This document shows positions 26,054 to 36,434 of a DNA stretch of 64,000 nucleotides, piece after piece (position 1 is the stretch's first letter; every line of letters starts with the position of its first letter). Under the pieces are notes generated by a model. That model was given only the letters and a program-made list of their open reading frames with translations, did not search any database and had not been told where the DNA came from. The DNA lies in contig CM028915.1 in assembly GCA_016801845.1 (NCBI GenBank), positions 12,452,501 through 12,516,500 of the forward strand, read 5' to 3'. This stretch comes from Polydactylus sextarius (lineage: Eukaryota > Chordata > Actinopteri > Polynemidae). The position numbers and the translations under genes are program-made.

Positions 26054-29000
26054 TAAACTTTTCACAAGGAAACTTGTGTATATATCTTAGTAGTAGTTGA
26101 GCATGGATATACTGCAGCAGCACATTTTAATGGATTTTTGGTATAAATATCATTTTGATTTTAAACACTCTGAACTGCCAAAGTCAGGTTTAGAGTTAAA
26201 ACTGTGATGCAAATTGTTATGGGATATATCAAAGCCTGAAAACACTTCATGTAATTACCAGTAGGACATGGATCTGTGGGTTTTTGTTAGAATTGATTGA
26301 GCAAATGAGATGCAATTTGTGGATGAAATGACACACTGTAGGTTAACAGCGCTCCGCATGTGCACTCATGTAGCACAGCAGAAAAACACTTGTAAACCAT
26401 TGAAGGGCCTTGGTTTCATTTTCCACCAGTGATGGTTCTGGTTTGGTCGGTTGCTCCAGCAAACACGGCTGACAGTTTTTGCAGGGCAGGAAGTTGATAA
26501 GGGTAATCGTGTCGTGGTCACTGCACCATTTAGTTGTACCGGCATGAACCTCGCCGTGCCTTGGGGTGAGGCCGTGTTCAGACTGCCAATATTCTCCTTT
26601 GAAGCATGCTCCCTCATCATTCATTACATGAGACCACACAGCAGGGGTTCTAACACTTTGGGCTTTGGGGGAGAAAAAAAATGCAGTTTCATCTGACAAA
26701 AAAGTTGAGCTTATCACAAAATTTACTGCTGCATAGCATTGGACAATCTAGTACATGCTAGAGAACCTGAAAGGTTACTTCCTAATATGAACAGTATATT
26801 CCTCTTTAGGTCATCATAGCTCATTGTATTATAAATCATTGTTGGGTATTTTGGTGCCTGATAAATCTCTAGAGTCTTTGATTTATCACTTAGAGTAGAG
26901 TTTGTTTTTTTACTTCTTACTATTGCACCTGTAGCAGCACAGCAACACCGACACTGCATTGTCTTAACGCACTACTAATAATACCCCAAACATCTGCTTC
27001 TGTCCTGGACAAACTGTTTTCTTAGAGGCTAAAGAGTGACCTAGCAGCAACTAATAAAAACTGATGACTTCCGTGCAGGCAACAAAGCAAGAATCAAATT
27101 TACAATCAGCTTTATAGGAAGAAGAACAGTTGAAACAACAGGGAGATAAAAGAGAAAGAGACAGTGAAGATGGTATATAAATGCACAAAAGCAGAATTAC
27201 ACACGTAACCTAAAATATAAAGCACACGGTGTATAATTAGATAAAAGCTACAGAAAACAATAACAATGTTCTTTAGTAATGTTGAAAATGAATCAAATCT
27301 ATGTTGTAATTTTAATTGGGTTTGTGTACTTTCTAGTGCCTTTCTATACGCTAAAGTCCACTAAAAATAAAAATAAAAAATTTAACATTTTCACTCTTTT
27401 TCACAAGATATTTTATATGAAGATACTGCAAAAGGTTTTCTTCACTTCATATCTGTCTGGTGTGGACTTTTTCATGCATATTTACCAGTCTCAGTACTGG
27501 CTGGTCTTGTTTTCATCATGTCATTTTGGCATAGACAGATTTTGTCACCACAAGAGTGTCGCAATCATGCTAAGTTCATGAAACTTTAGTCGTTTGGTTG
27601 AGATCAAAATGAAAGCTGAGTTCAGAGATGGATGTGATCTGAACCGTTTGTGCTGATCACTTATGTAATCATGAAATAATGGCTACTCGGTACTCATGGG
27701 TTGCAGCATCAGTGTGTTGTCATGGTTGTTGTGATCACATTGGAAGATGGTGTTTTTCACCCAGACACTAAAAAATGTTGTCGGTCTCTGTGAAGTTATA
27801 GTGGCGATATGCTTTTTATAACAGGTTTGAAGTTATTTCTTGATATAAGATGATTGGCTCTTAGGTTATCACACTTTTCCATATTTTTTTTTACTTAAGC
27901 TCTCATTCTCTATCATTGCGTCTCTTCACTTTCTCCTGCTTTTGCACGTTGCCTCTCCTTTTACTTGTATGTCTAATTCTATTTCTCTCCTCCTCTCTTT
28001 GTTTTTGTCAGTCTCTCTTCCTTGTCATTTTTACTCTCTCTAACTCTTCTCTATTCTCTCTTTTATCAGCGAGAAGTAAAAAATTTAGTCTCTGTGAAGC
28101 ACTCAGAGAAGAAAAAAAAATCACGGCTTTGACAAGTGTTTCGAATCCAAGCAATCCTTTATTGTACTGAAGCAAATAATTGATGAAGAGTGCCTTTTGC
28201 ATCCATACTGTGCCATTCACAAAGACTTGTGGTGTAAAAGTCTTGACGTACGGTTCAATCATGTATAAACTGACAACAGTAATCACATGATGGGATAAAA
28301 GTCCTGTTTACCGAATGTGCCATTTTGTTAACAATTGGAATACATTGATTAGTTGAATCATAATAGAAAAACCTCTGTGTAAAGTGGTTTAGAAGATTTC
28401 AGTCTTGGCCCATTTGGCAACTATTTGAGCAACCTTGATCGGATTTTGTGCTGCACCTGACATGAGGCTGTGAACAGCAGGGTCAACAGCAGAGTTGATT
28501 ATCTTTCTGGGAAGCTGGAGGTGCGTAGCTTCGTCACCTGCAGCTCTTCATCTAACAGCTCACTGTGGTGGCCTCCCTCATGTTCTATTACTCCCTGCAG
28601 TGTTTCAAAAATAATCTTCTGCCAAAAAAGAAATATGCTGAAAATGACCTTTGTCTTGTTTCATAGATGCATATTTATGACAACATGATAAAAATCAATT
28701 GTTTTTTCCAAACATTCATCATCGGCAACAACTTGCAAGAAAGTCACCACAGATACCCAGTTTGCAATCATCGCATTGCCACTGTGATACTTAATTCCTT
28801 GATAGATAGTGACTTAACAGGCAAGTATTTAAATAATTGCCATTGTAAAACTTAAAATAATAAAATTAGTCTCCTCTTAACATCATTGCAGCAGTTACAA
28901 CCCTGTGAAGTCTCGTTGTAAAACAGAAGAGCTGTTAAAAAGAAAATCCATTCAACAATCTTCCAAATACTGCACTTTAAACCATAAAGATCAAATAGCT

Positions 29001-29054
29001 TGTGGCCTGAAGTAAGAAAGTCGAAAATCCATTTTGTAGAAATATTTAAATTCA

Positions 29055-29262
29055 ACTGTGCTGGTGGCTCCAGATAAAATGTCAGGGGGTTAATAGGTTT
29101 CATCCTTTTGGCACAATTTATATATCTGCCAAATTTTATGGCAATCCATTCAATAATTGTTAAAACATTTCACTTTTCTCTAATAACGTTTTTATGTCAA
29201 AGTGATGAACCAAGCAAGTAGCTGATTGACTGAAATACTGGCACCAGCGTCCAGAGAGACAC
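29055..29262. repeat. Teleost interspersed repeat (GCAATCCATTCAATAATTGTT type)
   Basis: The order GGTGGCTCCAGA, GTCAGGGGG, CATCCTTTTGGCAC, GCCAAATTTTATGGCAATCC, then AAAGTGATGAACCAA, follows a repeat I recall as abundant in percomorph genomes (ATTTCATGGCAATCCATCC, AAAGTGGTGGACCGACC). Divergence is perhaps one base in six, so this is an old copy. The class (LINE or DNA element) is not known to me. Confidence 0.6.
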
Positions 29263-29903
29263 ATTTTAGACACACATCTATTTCAACGTAAAACTCAAGG
29301 TGAACACATCAGAGATGCTGGTAATAACATTTCATCACACAGTAATGGTGAACATGGTCGAAGCTGAAGCACAAAGTACAATTTGATGAATGTCTCCAGC
29401 TTCCAGACAACTTTAGAAATAATTTTACTGTTGATCTTTGTTTTCTTTTCCAGATAAGTTTCACTGACCTTGGGAGGTTTGGTTCAATCTCAACTGCTCA
29501 TGTTTTTTTAAAACCTTTCAGAGTTCTTTTATTATCTATCTTATCAAATTCCCAGATTACAGAAAGTTACCTGATGAATTCTCTCACAGTTGTCTCCCCC
29601 TGACTCTGCCGTCTCATCTGGGGAATCGTATCATGAGCTTGTTGAAAGCCCTTATAGTTTTATCAAGAAGTGTAAGAGAACATGTAGTCTTATATTTCAG
29701 CAGTTATTGGAAGATAAGTTGGAAGAAATGTCCTTCTCTTTCTTTTATGTTTTGAATCTCCCTGAGCTTGTATTCTGAATTGTAATATTATACTGCAGTA
29801 TATATGGAACGAGAGATGCAAGTGAATTCATGATTATCTTTATGGGTTAATCCTGTTATAAGTGCACTGACGCACACGATTTTGGCACTGAGACAGATAA
29901 GAC

Positions 29904-29964
29904 GTATGTGTGTGTGTGTGTGTATGTGTGTATATGTGTATGTGTGTATGTGTATGTGTATGTG
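29904..29964. repeat. TG/TATG compound microsatellite
   Basis: TG repeat with regularly spaced TATG and TGTATG units. A (CA)13 tract of opposite orientation follows at 30095-30120. Confidence 0.93.
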
Positions 29965-30094
29965 CTGGTAGTATAGGGCTGTGATGATGAGGATGATGCA
30001 TCCTATCCCCATTAGTGTTAGCCTAGATCTGTCAGAGCTTTGTTGGGTTACTGCCTGGCAAAATCTCAACCCTGAGGAACAATGGGATGGGCTA

Positions 30095-30120
30095 TACACA
30101 CACACACACACACACACACA
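30095..30120. repeat. (CA)13 microsatellite
   Basis: Pure CA repeat, read directly. It lies about 130 bases after a TG tract, so the two could pair as a large imperfect hairpin. Confidence 0.93.
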
Positions 30121-30600
30121 GCAGTGCTTGGAAATTCTCAACAGAGCGCGCTGTCAATCTCACAATCACAAAAGCACAAACACACTGTCATCCTCATAGC
30201 CTGTATAAAAGTCTAGTTTGTTGTCTTCACTTTATTGTTGCTTAGTTTTGATCGACCTTTTACTTTGCGCACAGAAACTGAATTTTCACTTGCCCCCTTC
30301 TGTCTCACCTCTGTCAAACGGTAATGGAGACAACTCAGTTGGCTGACTGTTTATTTATTTTTCCAACTCTGCTTGGGCTGTCACTGTGACCCCAGCATAC
30401 CAAAGACCATTAACCCAGACGACTAATTATGCAGTGCTGGTTTCTCCTTATTACAATAGTATTTGCCGCCGTAGAAAACAGTGTGGTGTGAATCAGATCA
30501 GTGGTGGTGGGAAAAACACTACCTTGTGGAACCACTTTGGTGTGTATCTTCGTTTGATTTTTGATTAGTGGGTAACAACACTTAAAGAAGGTGTTTTATT

Positions 30601-30810
30601 ACCTGTCGTGCCGAGGCTGTCCTTGCAGCGCTCCCTCTGTTAAATTCAAGGCTGTCCTACATTCTCCTTGTGCTTGAGGAGCTGCCGTGGAGTCGGGCCA
30701 TTTTGATGAGAGATAACATTTTCCCTATGTGCTCTCCTTTATGGACTTTTAACGTTGCTTCTAATTAATATCTCCGTCATTAATTTGCCGTGACACATGG
30801 TCTGCCTACT
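30601..30810. promoter_or_regulatory. Candidate conserved non-coding block
   Basis: About 1.6 kb upstream of the COMMD10 exon pair. GC-balanced, repeat-free, with TCTAATTAATATCTCC, GTCATTAATTTGCC and GCCATTTTGATGAGAG. Clustered TAATTA/ATTAAT cores are typical of homeodomain-bound enhancers. Inference only. Confidence 0.3.
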
Positions 30811-31264
30811 TCCCTCCATCCACCCACCCACCCAACCACCCTGCGAGTTAGCTTCAGGCCCTGATGTTACATTTAGTCTCTCAGCACCAAACCGCAGGGA
30901 GGAAAGCTATAGACGACAGTACATTCGGACAACTCACATGTAGTTTTAGCATCTTTCAGTAGGGATTTCTGTCTTTTATTTTGTTGGTTTGTGTCTGTCT
31001 TTCATTCATGTTTCCTACCTGTCCTCTAGCCCCCCTCTGCCCTCCTTGTTGGCGCCAGGACATCATTGCTATTATCAACAGTCAGCATGATGGCGCTTGG
31101 TATACTTTGGTTTGCTACAGGGCTGCTCCTCTCAGTCCTTTTCACATATTATAGTTATTTTCTCAATTATGGCTGTTGATAAAATGTTTTGCCATTATGC
31201 CCAGCTTGTAAGAGGTGGTGATGGCTCATTGTTCGGGCTTCATCTTTCATTGGATGGTGATGAA

Positions 31265-31282
31265 GATGATGATGATGATGAT
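31265..31282. repeat. (GAT)6 trinucleotide repeat
   Basis: Six consecutive GAT units following an imperfect GGTGATGAA start. Not part of a gene. Confidence 0.9.
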
Positions 31283-32324
31283 AGCAGTCCGTAGATTGTT
31301 AATTCTCTTATGTTTTCCTGCTGTCTGCTTTTAAGAACAAGAGAGGAGAGAGAACTAGCAAAAGGCTCCTATGGGAACTTAAATAAGCACATAATGATAC
31401 AGTATACACTCGCACAACAAATTATTACTCATTCACCATCACAAAATTTGTCGTTTAACTGAAAATGACTTATACTTATTCCAGTTTCACAGGACAAATG
31501 CTTCTTTATCCATTGCAATGCTAAAGATTTGCTTTTATTACGTGTGTTGAATTATATTAATATTGATTCAATTCTATACTTTACTGAGTTATTATACCTA
31601 TTATTACCTACTTTCTTTATTCTCCTGCAATACACCTTGCTGTATAAAAAAAAAATCAGCAACTATACATGAGAGGAAGGGAACATAAAGAAGAAAGGAA
31701 AAATACTTCTGTTTTCTCTGCATCAACAACAACACCAACAGCACTCACACCATGTTTTATGCTGTTTTTCTCTTCCTCGCTCATTTTAAAGTGAGATTAA
31801 ACCTTTAAGCATTAATACTAAATGTGTCTGTTTACTATCAGGTAGACTGATGGTAAATAGATGCAGAAGTGTTTTGTTGTGTGGATGTTCATAATATAAA
31901 ATTTTGTTCAAATATCTTGGTGATCTTGTATATACTATCACAACCATGTAAAAGCTATGAATGCTGCAGCCTGCTTCAGCTTTTTAAAAGTGAGCAAAAT
32001 GTGTGATGAGTTTTGCAACAGTGAGTTTGTAGATCCTGACTTCGCCCTCGGTGTATTTTTAAACACTGTGATGGATAACACTCAGAGGAGAGGACGTACC
32101 GGCCAGAGAGCAGGAATAATTAATGAACGTTTTTATAGAAAGCACAAGAGGCCCGACAGAAGAAGTCTTGGTCATGACTCTTACGCATTGGCTCTTACCA
32201 TTTTTTAATACTCAGCTGTCTTATCGTTGTTTTTCCTTTTCTGTTGGACAGCTTGTTGCCCTCTCTGACTCTCTGACCCTCTCTAACCTCCATCTCGTTC
32301 TCTCTCTTCCTCTCTTCTCACCAG

Positions 32325-32384
32325 GTTCAAGAAAATGTCTTTGTTGAGTTTAACCACCAGGAGCTGCTTGACTTCTACAACAAG
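32325..32384 (+). CDS. commd10: COMMD10 penultimate coding exon (COMM domain)
   Basis: This 60-base, phase-0 exon encodes 20 residues that include VFVEFNHQELLDFYNK. It is preceded by a long polypyrimidine tract ending in CACCAG (32319-32324) and followed by the donor AAG|GTTTGT at 32385. Joined to the next exon it gives ...FYNK-LEIVQGQLDSLT-stop, which nearly matches the human COMMD10 ending as I recall it (FYNKLETIQAQLDSLT). COMMD proteins carry a C-terminal COMM domain that mediates pairing. COMMD10 is one of ten subunits of the COMMD ring in the Commander/CCC complex (with CCDC22 and CCDC93), which recycles endosomal membrane cargo. The segment seen is the last strand and C-terminal helix of the COMM domain. 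The exon's short length and lack of an ATG hide it from simple ORF scans. The family call is strong, and COMMD10 rather than another COMMD rests on the FYNKLE..Q.QLDSLT ending. Confidence 0.9.
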
Positions 32385-32750
32385 GTTTGTTTTTCAGCGT
32401 TTCTGTTCATGTGTGTGTGTATGGTGCGTACATGCACATGTTTACTTTGATGTCACATTGTTTGTTCTTCGTTGTGTTACATTATTCATCTTACATGTTG
32501 GATTTCATCCGTTTCATTGCAAACATAACCTGACAAAATCCCTGAAACCCCATGCACCTGCATGTCTCCCCAGCACTTAGATACATTTTATTTTCTTCCT
32601 CTTTCTGACCTTTTCATCCTCTGTGTGTGTGTGTGTGTGTGTGTCTGTGTGTGTATGTGTGTCCATATATGCGTGTGCGTGTGTGTTAATATGTCTTAGT
32701 TCTAGTGGAATTTTTTGCAAAAACATAACCTTTTCTTTTCTTTCTTCCAG
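32385..32750 (+). other. commd10: COMMD10 last intron (366 bp)
   Basis: A compact GT-AG, phase-0 intron lies between the two recognised exons. The donor is GTTTGT and the acceptor is a strong polypyrimidine run ending TTTCTTCCAG. It contains an imperfect (TG)n microsatellite at 32622-32662, which could vary in length between individuals. Confidence 0.85.
32622..32662. repeat. (TG)n microsatellite inside the last COMMD10 intron
   Basis: TG repeat with TC and TA interruptions, about 90 bases upstream of the last-exon acceptor. Confidence 0.93.
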
Positions 32751-32789
32751 CTTGAAATCGTACAAGGCCAATTGGATTCCTTGACTTGA
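32751..32789 (+). CDS. commd10: COMMD10 last coding exon with stop codon
   Basis: Thirty-nine bases encode LEIVQGQLDSLT followed by TGA at 32787-32789. The exon begins directly after the acceptor TTTCTTCCAG in phase 0, matching the phase of the preceding exon. The residues continue the C-terminal helix of the COMM domain, and the QLDSLT end is the COMMD10 terminus as I recall it. Only 32 of about 200 expected residues are encoded in the window. The remaining N-terminal part must lie upstream, either beyond base 1 or in exons I failed to recognise. Both exons are intact, with no frameshift or premature stop, so this looks like the functional gene and not a processed copy, which would lack the intron. 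Confidence 0.9.
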   Translation, partial: LEIVQGQLDSLT

Positions 32790-32807
32790 CGCGTTGTGCT
32801 CTTTGAA

Positions 32808-32810
<3 letters not shown>

Positions 32811-32851
<41 letters not shown>
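32811..32851. repeat. (AC)20 microsatellite in the probable COMMD10 3' UTR
   Basis: Pure AC repeat starting 21 bases after the stop codon. If transcribed, it would place a CA repeat in the mRNA. CA repeats in RNA are a known binding target of hnRNP L. Confidence 0.93.
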
Positions 32852-32854
<3 letters not shown>

Positions 32855-33310
32855 TGTTAATGTTTTAGCTGACAGCCATACCAGCTGTTAGAAACCTATC
32901 CATTCCATTTTTGCTCTGATTTATTAGAGCGAAATTGTCAAAAAAAAATTTGTAGGCAGGAGTTTCTTTCTCTTTTGAGCACCATTTAATTAGGAGAGAA
33001 CTTAAGAGAGGTCAATGTGACAAAACGGCGGTTTAAATATTTATGTCTTCATCAAGATGGGACGGTGGGAACATTACCTCTTTCAGTATAAATAAGTTTC
33101 ATAGTAACATTTTCTATACCCTGCAGTAAGTAACTAATGTTTGATGGCTCTCTGATTTAGTTCATAAGAAGAGGTTTAAATGTGCCAACTGTAATAGTGA
33201 TCTTACAAATTCATGCTTAGCCAGACAAAAAAAGGAAGAAATAGAAGTCAGAAAATCATTTATGACTCAAAACAAATGAATTTTGTACCTTGAAGAGTGA
33301 GTGCCGTTCT

Positions 33311-33316
33311 AATAAA
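33311..33316 (+). promoter_or_regulatory. Candidate polyadenylation signal AATAAA for COMMD10
   Basis: First AATAAA on the + strand after the COMMD10 stop codon, about 520 bases downstream. Its position suits a short vertebrate 3' UTR. Chance AATAAA hexamers are common in AT-rich DNA, so this is only a candidate. Confidence 0.4.
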
Positions 33317-33553
33317 ATCTGAACTGAAGGAGAAATCCATCCAAGCTGTTGTTATTTAGTGAAGGCTCATTATTTCTCATTAAGACCAACCTGGACTGCT
33401 GGTTCAACAGATGGGAATTCTGGAGGCACAACGGACCTCCAGCACTACGTGCGTGTGTGTGTGCATTTGTGTGTGTGTGTGTGTGTTTAGGCATACAAAT
33501 GCATGTATCTCAGCTTGACGTGCGCATGAATATGTCCTTGTTCATGCATCTGC

Positions 33554-33555
<2 letters not shown>

Positions 33556-33627
<72 letters not shown>

Positions 33628-33638
33628 TGTGTGTGTGT
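33556..33638. repeat. (TG)n microsatellite, about 41 units
   Basis: Nearly pure TG repeat with a single TTT interruption near 33624. A shorter TG run lies just upstream at 33468-33486. Confidence 0.95.
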
Positions 33639-34239
33639 ATGCGTGAATATTTCCTCTCTTCTCCACTTAAATTGAAACCTTGAGAAGTTCCCAGATTCCC
33701 AGTTGTTGTTCTCCTATGCAGATTTAGTGAAACCCAACCTTATCAGATCTACCCAATGGTTCTTGATTCTCTTCAGTGGGCCGCTTATCAAAAGGTCAGA
33801 TAGCTTCAGAAACTCTCTCCCCCCTCAAACCTTTCTGACGTACGATAAGAGTTACTGTTTTTTTTTTCTTTTTTTGTTACTTACCAAAACTATTTGTGAT
33901 AGTGATTTACATGTGAAAAACACTTTAAATGACCTCTTGAAAAGTCTGTATGAAACTGTGCAACCTAAGAATCTCAGTCTCTCAATGATGGCTGTTCTGC
34001 CTTCCTGTGTGGCTGTTACAACCTACTGTAAACATTTGATTTTGGACGTCAGGCAGCACATCTTAAAAGCAAGTTCTGGAAGACTGAACACTTTATTTAT
34101 TAGATTTGTTATGTTGGCTCACCTACTTAGTAGGTCTGTTAACTTACAGTTTTATAGGGCAATATGTAACTGTGTCTAATTTTGTTGGCAAATCCTACAA
34201 GGGGACACATGCAGAACACAGTGCAGGTGTAATTTATCC

Positions 34240-34355
34240 CATTTGTGCCTGGGAACACATCAGGATCCCCCATGAGGAGTTTGAGGTCATGGAGGACATT
34301 CAGTGACTAGACCAGACTAAGGTAGACTACTTCTACTGCTGCATGGACACAGGTG
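34240..34355 (+). mobile_element. LINE 3'-end fragment (decayed)
   Basis: The stretch GTGCCTGGGAACACATCAGG, ATCCCCC and GAGGAGTTTGAGG, followed about 60 bases later by a CTGCTGCATGGA-type end, resembles the well-spread teleost LINE tail I recall (GGGAACACCTCAGGATCCCCC then GAGGAGTTGGAGG). In frame it reads IRIPHEEFEVMED, close to an IPQEELEEVAGE-like peptide. The upstream reverse transcriptase region is absent, so the copy is 5' truncated. The family is not assigned. Confidence 0.55.
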
Positions 34356-36330
34356 GAGGTGCAGGTGAATCAAAGTAAATGTGACACGATACAGATGTAA
34401 TAGTGAACATAATTGAACTCCCCTTTTCTTACCAACCTCTTCCGCTTAATGGACCTTGAAAATTGTTCACAAACTAAATTTTCATTTGAGAAAAATTGGC
34501 CGTCAGTCAGCAGAGATTTTGCAGAAAAACTTCCCCATGTGGCTCTTTTGCTTTAGTGGGTGGCAATCTGTATTAATAGGATAATCAGGATGTAGAAAGA
34601 GGATATAAAAACATAAAAACACGCTCAACAAATGAACAATAACACTCCCACTTCCATTTTGTAAAATGGATGAATTCATCTCCTGCTTTAATTCATCATT
34701 GGAACCCTACATACAGAGATAATAGTAGTATAATCCACCAAGAAGAGTGAAGTCTCCTGTGAAGACATTACAAAACAACATTGATGCATGTACTAAATCT
34801 GTAATACAAAATTGGCAAATGACTCACTTAGTGACTGAACTGTCCTAAAAAACAGCCTAAGTCATTTTCCCAACCACTCTTTTTTTTTTTTTTTTTTTAC
34901 TCCCAATTGACAATTTTTGCCACCATGTGAAAATGCCTGCAGCCAGAGGGAGCGCCGTGTTCCACAGCATGGAGAACAGATGGCAAGGCCGAGCAGAGAT
35001 GGCCGCCTAAAAAAAAAAAAAAGAAAAAAGAGGGGGGAAAAAAGACTCGCACACTGAAATTCACACTGAGATCCGACAGAACACGGCACACAGAGTCCCA
35101 ACAAGAGCGATAGGGGGAGTGTGTGTCTGAGTTTGTGTGTTTACGTCTGGTGGGTTGTGTCTCTGCGTGTACTTGTCAAAGCTGTTTGCATGCTCGAGTG
35201 TATGTGATGAGGCAAACAAAGTTTGGCTGGTCACCGCACAAACACACACACACCCAAAGTGAAGGATGTTTTTTTTTTTTTTTTGCAGAGCATCTAGTTG
35301 GAGGAGGGGGGGGTGCTGTCCTTTTCCAGCTTTAATAAGTGTCAAATGGACTTTGCTCAGTGTGTGGCTGCGGTCCTACAGAGCCAACAGCGAATGGCCA
35401 CAGATGACAGACAGTGATAGCTGGCTCTAGGATACACAAAGGCAAGCACACAATTGAACCCAGTGTTCACTGCCCACAATAACATGGAAATATCTGAAAA
35501 CACATTTTTTTTTACTCGCTCTGGCTCTTTTCATGTCAAGTGGGATGTTTTCCACTGTTGAAAACCCATACCAGACTCTTTTCTAAAAGTAAGATGCAGT
35601 TCAGCCAAACAGAAACCCAAATGACTCAAACATAGCGACACAACATGGGTATAACCTGTTAAGAGCTTGGTCACATCAGAAAAGTGGCAGTGTGTTTTAT
35701 TTGAAGATTTGTGACATAGTGCAGGTTGTGCGGCAGCAAACTCCAGACGTGGACAGTTTCTTTTGAAACCTGCCTAAATGAATATGAATAAGAAACAGCA
35801 CTTTCTATTCATCGTAAGAGGGTCATATGAAATTGGACGCTTTCTCAATTTTTGATTCTGCAGCCAACTTAGAAGAAAGCACTGTCACAACCATAAAAAT
35901 TGGCCACTGGGGCAGAGTTTACCACAGTTGAACTCCATGTCAAAGGACCACAAACATTTATTTGAGCTCTGTAAGCAAATATCCTGAGTGAAGAAATGCC
36001 ATGTAAATGTGCTGATTTAAATCCAAAATGTTACGTTGATAAACCTACCACCAAGCCTAGTGTATTGTGATTGAAATACACCACTGTGTTGCCTGTAAAC
36101 CATGTACTGAGAGGGTTTTTTTTTTACGCAGAGCAGTCATATCACCACTGAAAGGCTCTTCAGTACGTTGATCAGTAAGTAAATGTTGCCCTGATCAAAG
36201 ACACCTTGTAGGACATCCAGTCCAAGCTGAATTCCAAGACTATTGTTGTTTCATGGGATTTGAAGAGTCATTGTTCAAATATGATTGGTTCAAATGCTAA
36301 ACTCTTGTCTTGCCACTTAGAAAAGTGGTA

Positions 36331-36333
<3 letters not shown>

Positions 36334-36371
<38 letters not shown>

Positions 36372-36434
36372 ATGCGCGTATGCGCGTTCGTGTTCGCGCT
36401 TGCGCGCGTGTGTGTATGTGTGTGTGCGTGTATG
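36334..36434. repeat. TG/CG alternating purine-pyrimidine tract
   Basis: It begins as a pure GT repeat (36334-36365) and continues as TGCG-rich sequence with CGCG clusters (such as TTGCGCGCGTG) and then TG/TATG. Alternating purine-pyrimidine with CG steps is the classic sequence preference for Z-DNA. The CGs are notable in DNA otherwise poor in CpG. Confidence 0.9.

Larger units (their letters stand above)
20001..32324. other. Non-coding section, 20-32 kb
   Basis: No gene seen before the COMMD10 exon at 32325. Contents are a (CA)n tract at 20826-20858, an (AT)n tract at 26018-26051, a fish-type interspersed repeat (29055-29262), TG/TATG repeats at 29904-29964, (CA)13 at 30095-30120, a (GAT)6 run at 31265-31282, and a possible conserved block at 30601-30810. 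The 21470-21545 stretch is also low-repeat and GC-balanced, without an obvious identity. Confidence 0.7.
32790..33335 (+). other. commd10: Probable COMMD10 3' UTR
   Basis: Sequence after the stop codon up to a short distance past the first canonical AATAAA (33311-33316). It carries an (AC)n microsatellite at 32811-32851, only 21 bases after the stop. The remainder is AT-rich and has no coding potential. The true cleavage site is not visible from sequence alone. Confidence 0.5.

Noticed and set aside
26636..26680. GGGGTTCTAACACTTTGGGC as a hAT-like terminal repeat
   Set aside because: No matching inverted end or target duplication found nearby.
33703..34179. 158-codon + strand frame just downstream of COMMD10
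   Set aside because: No domain recognised, no initiation context or neighbouring exon evidence. It stops shortly before a LINE fragment. Cannot be supported as a gene.
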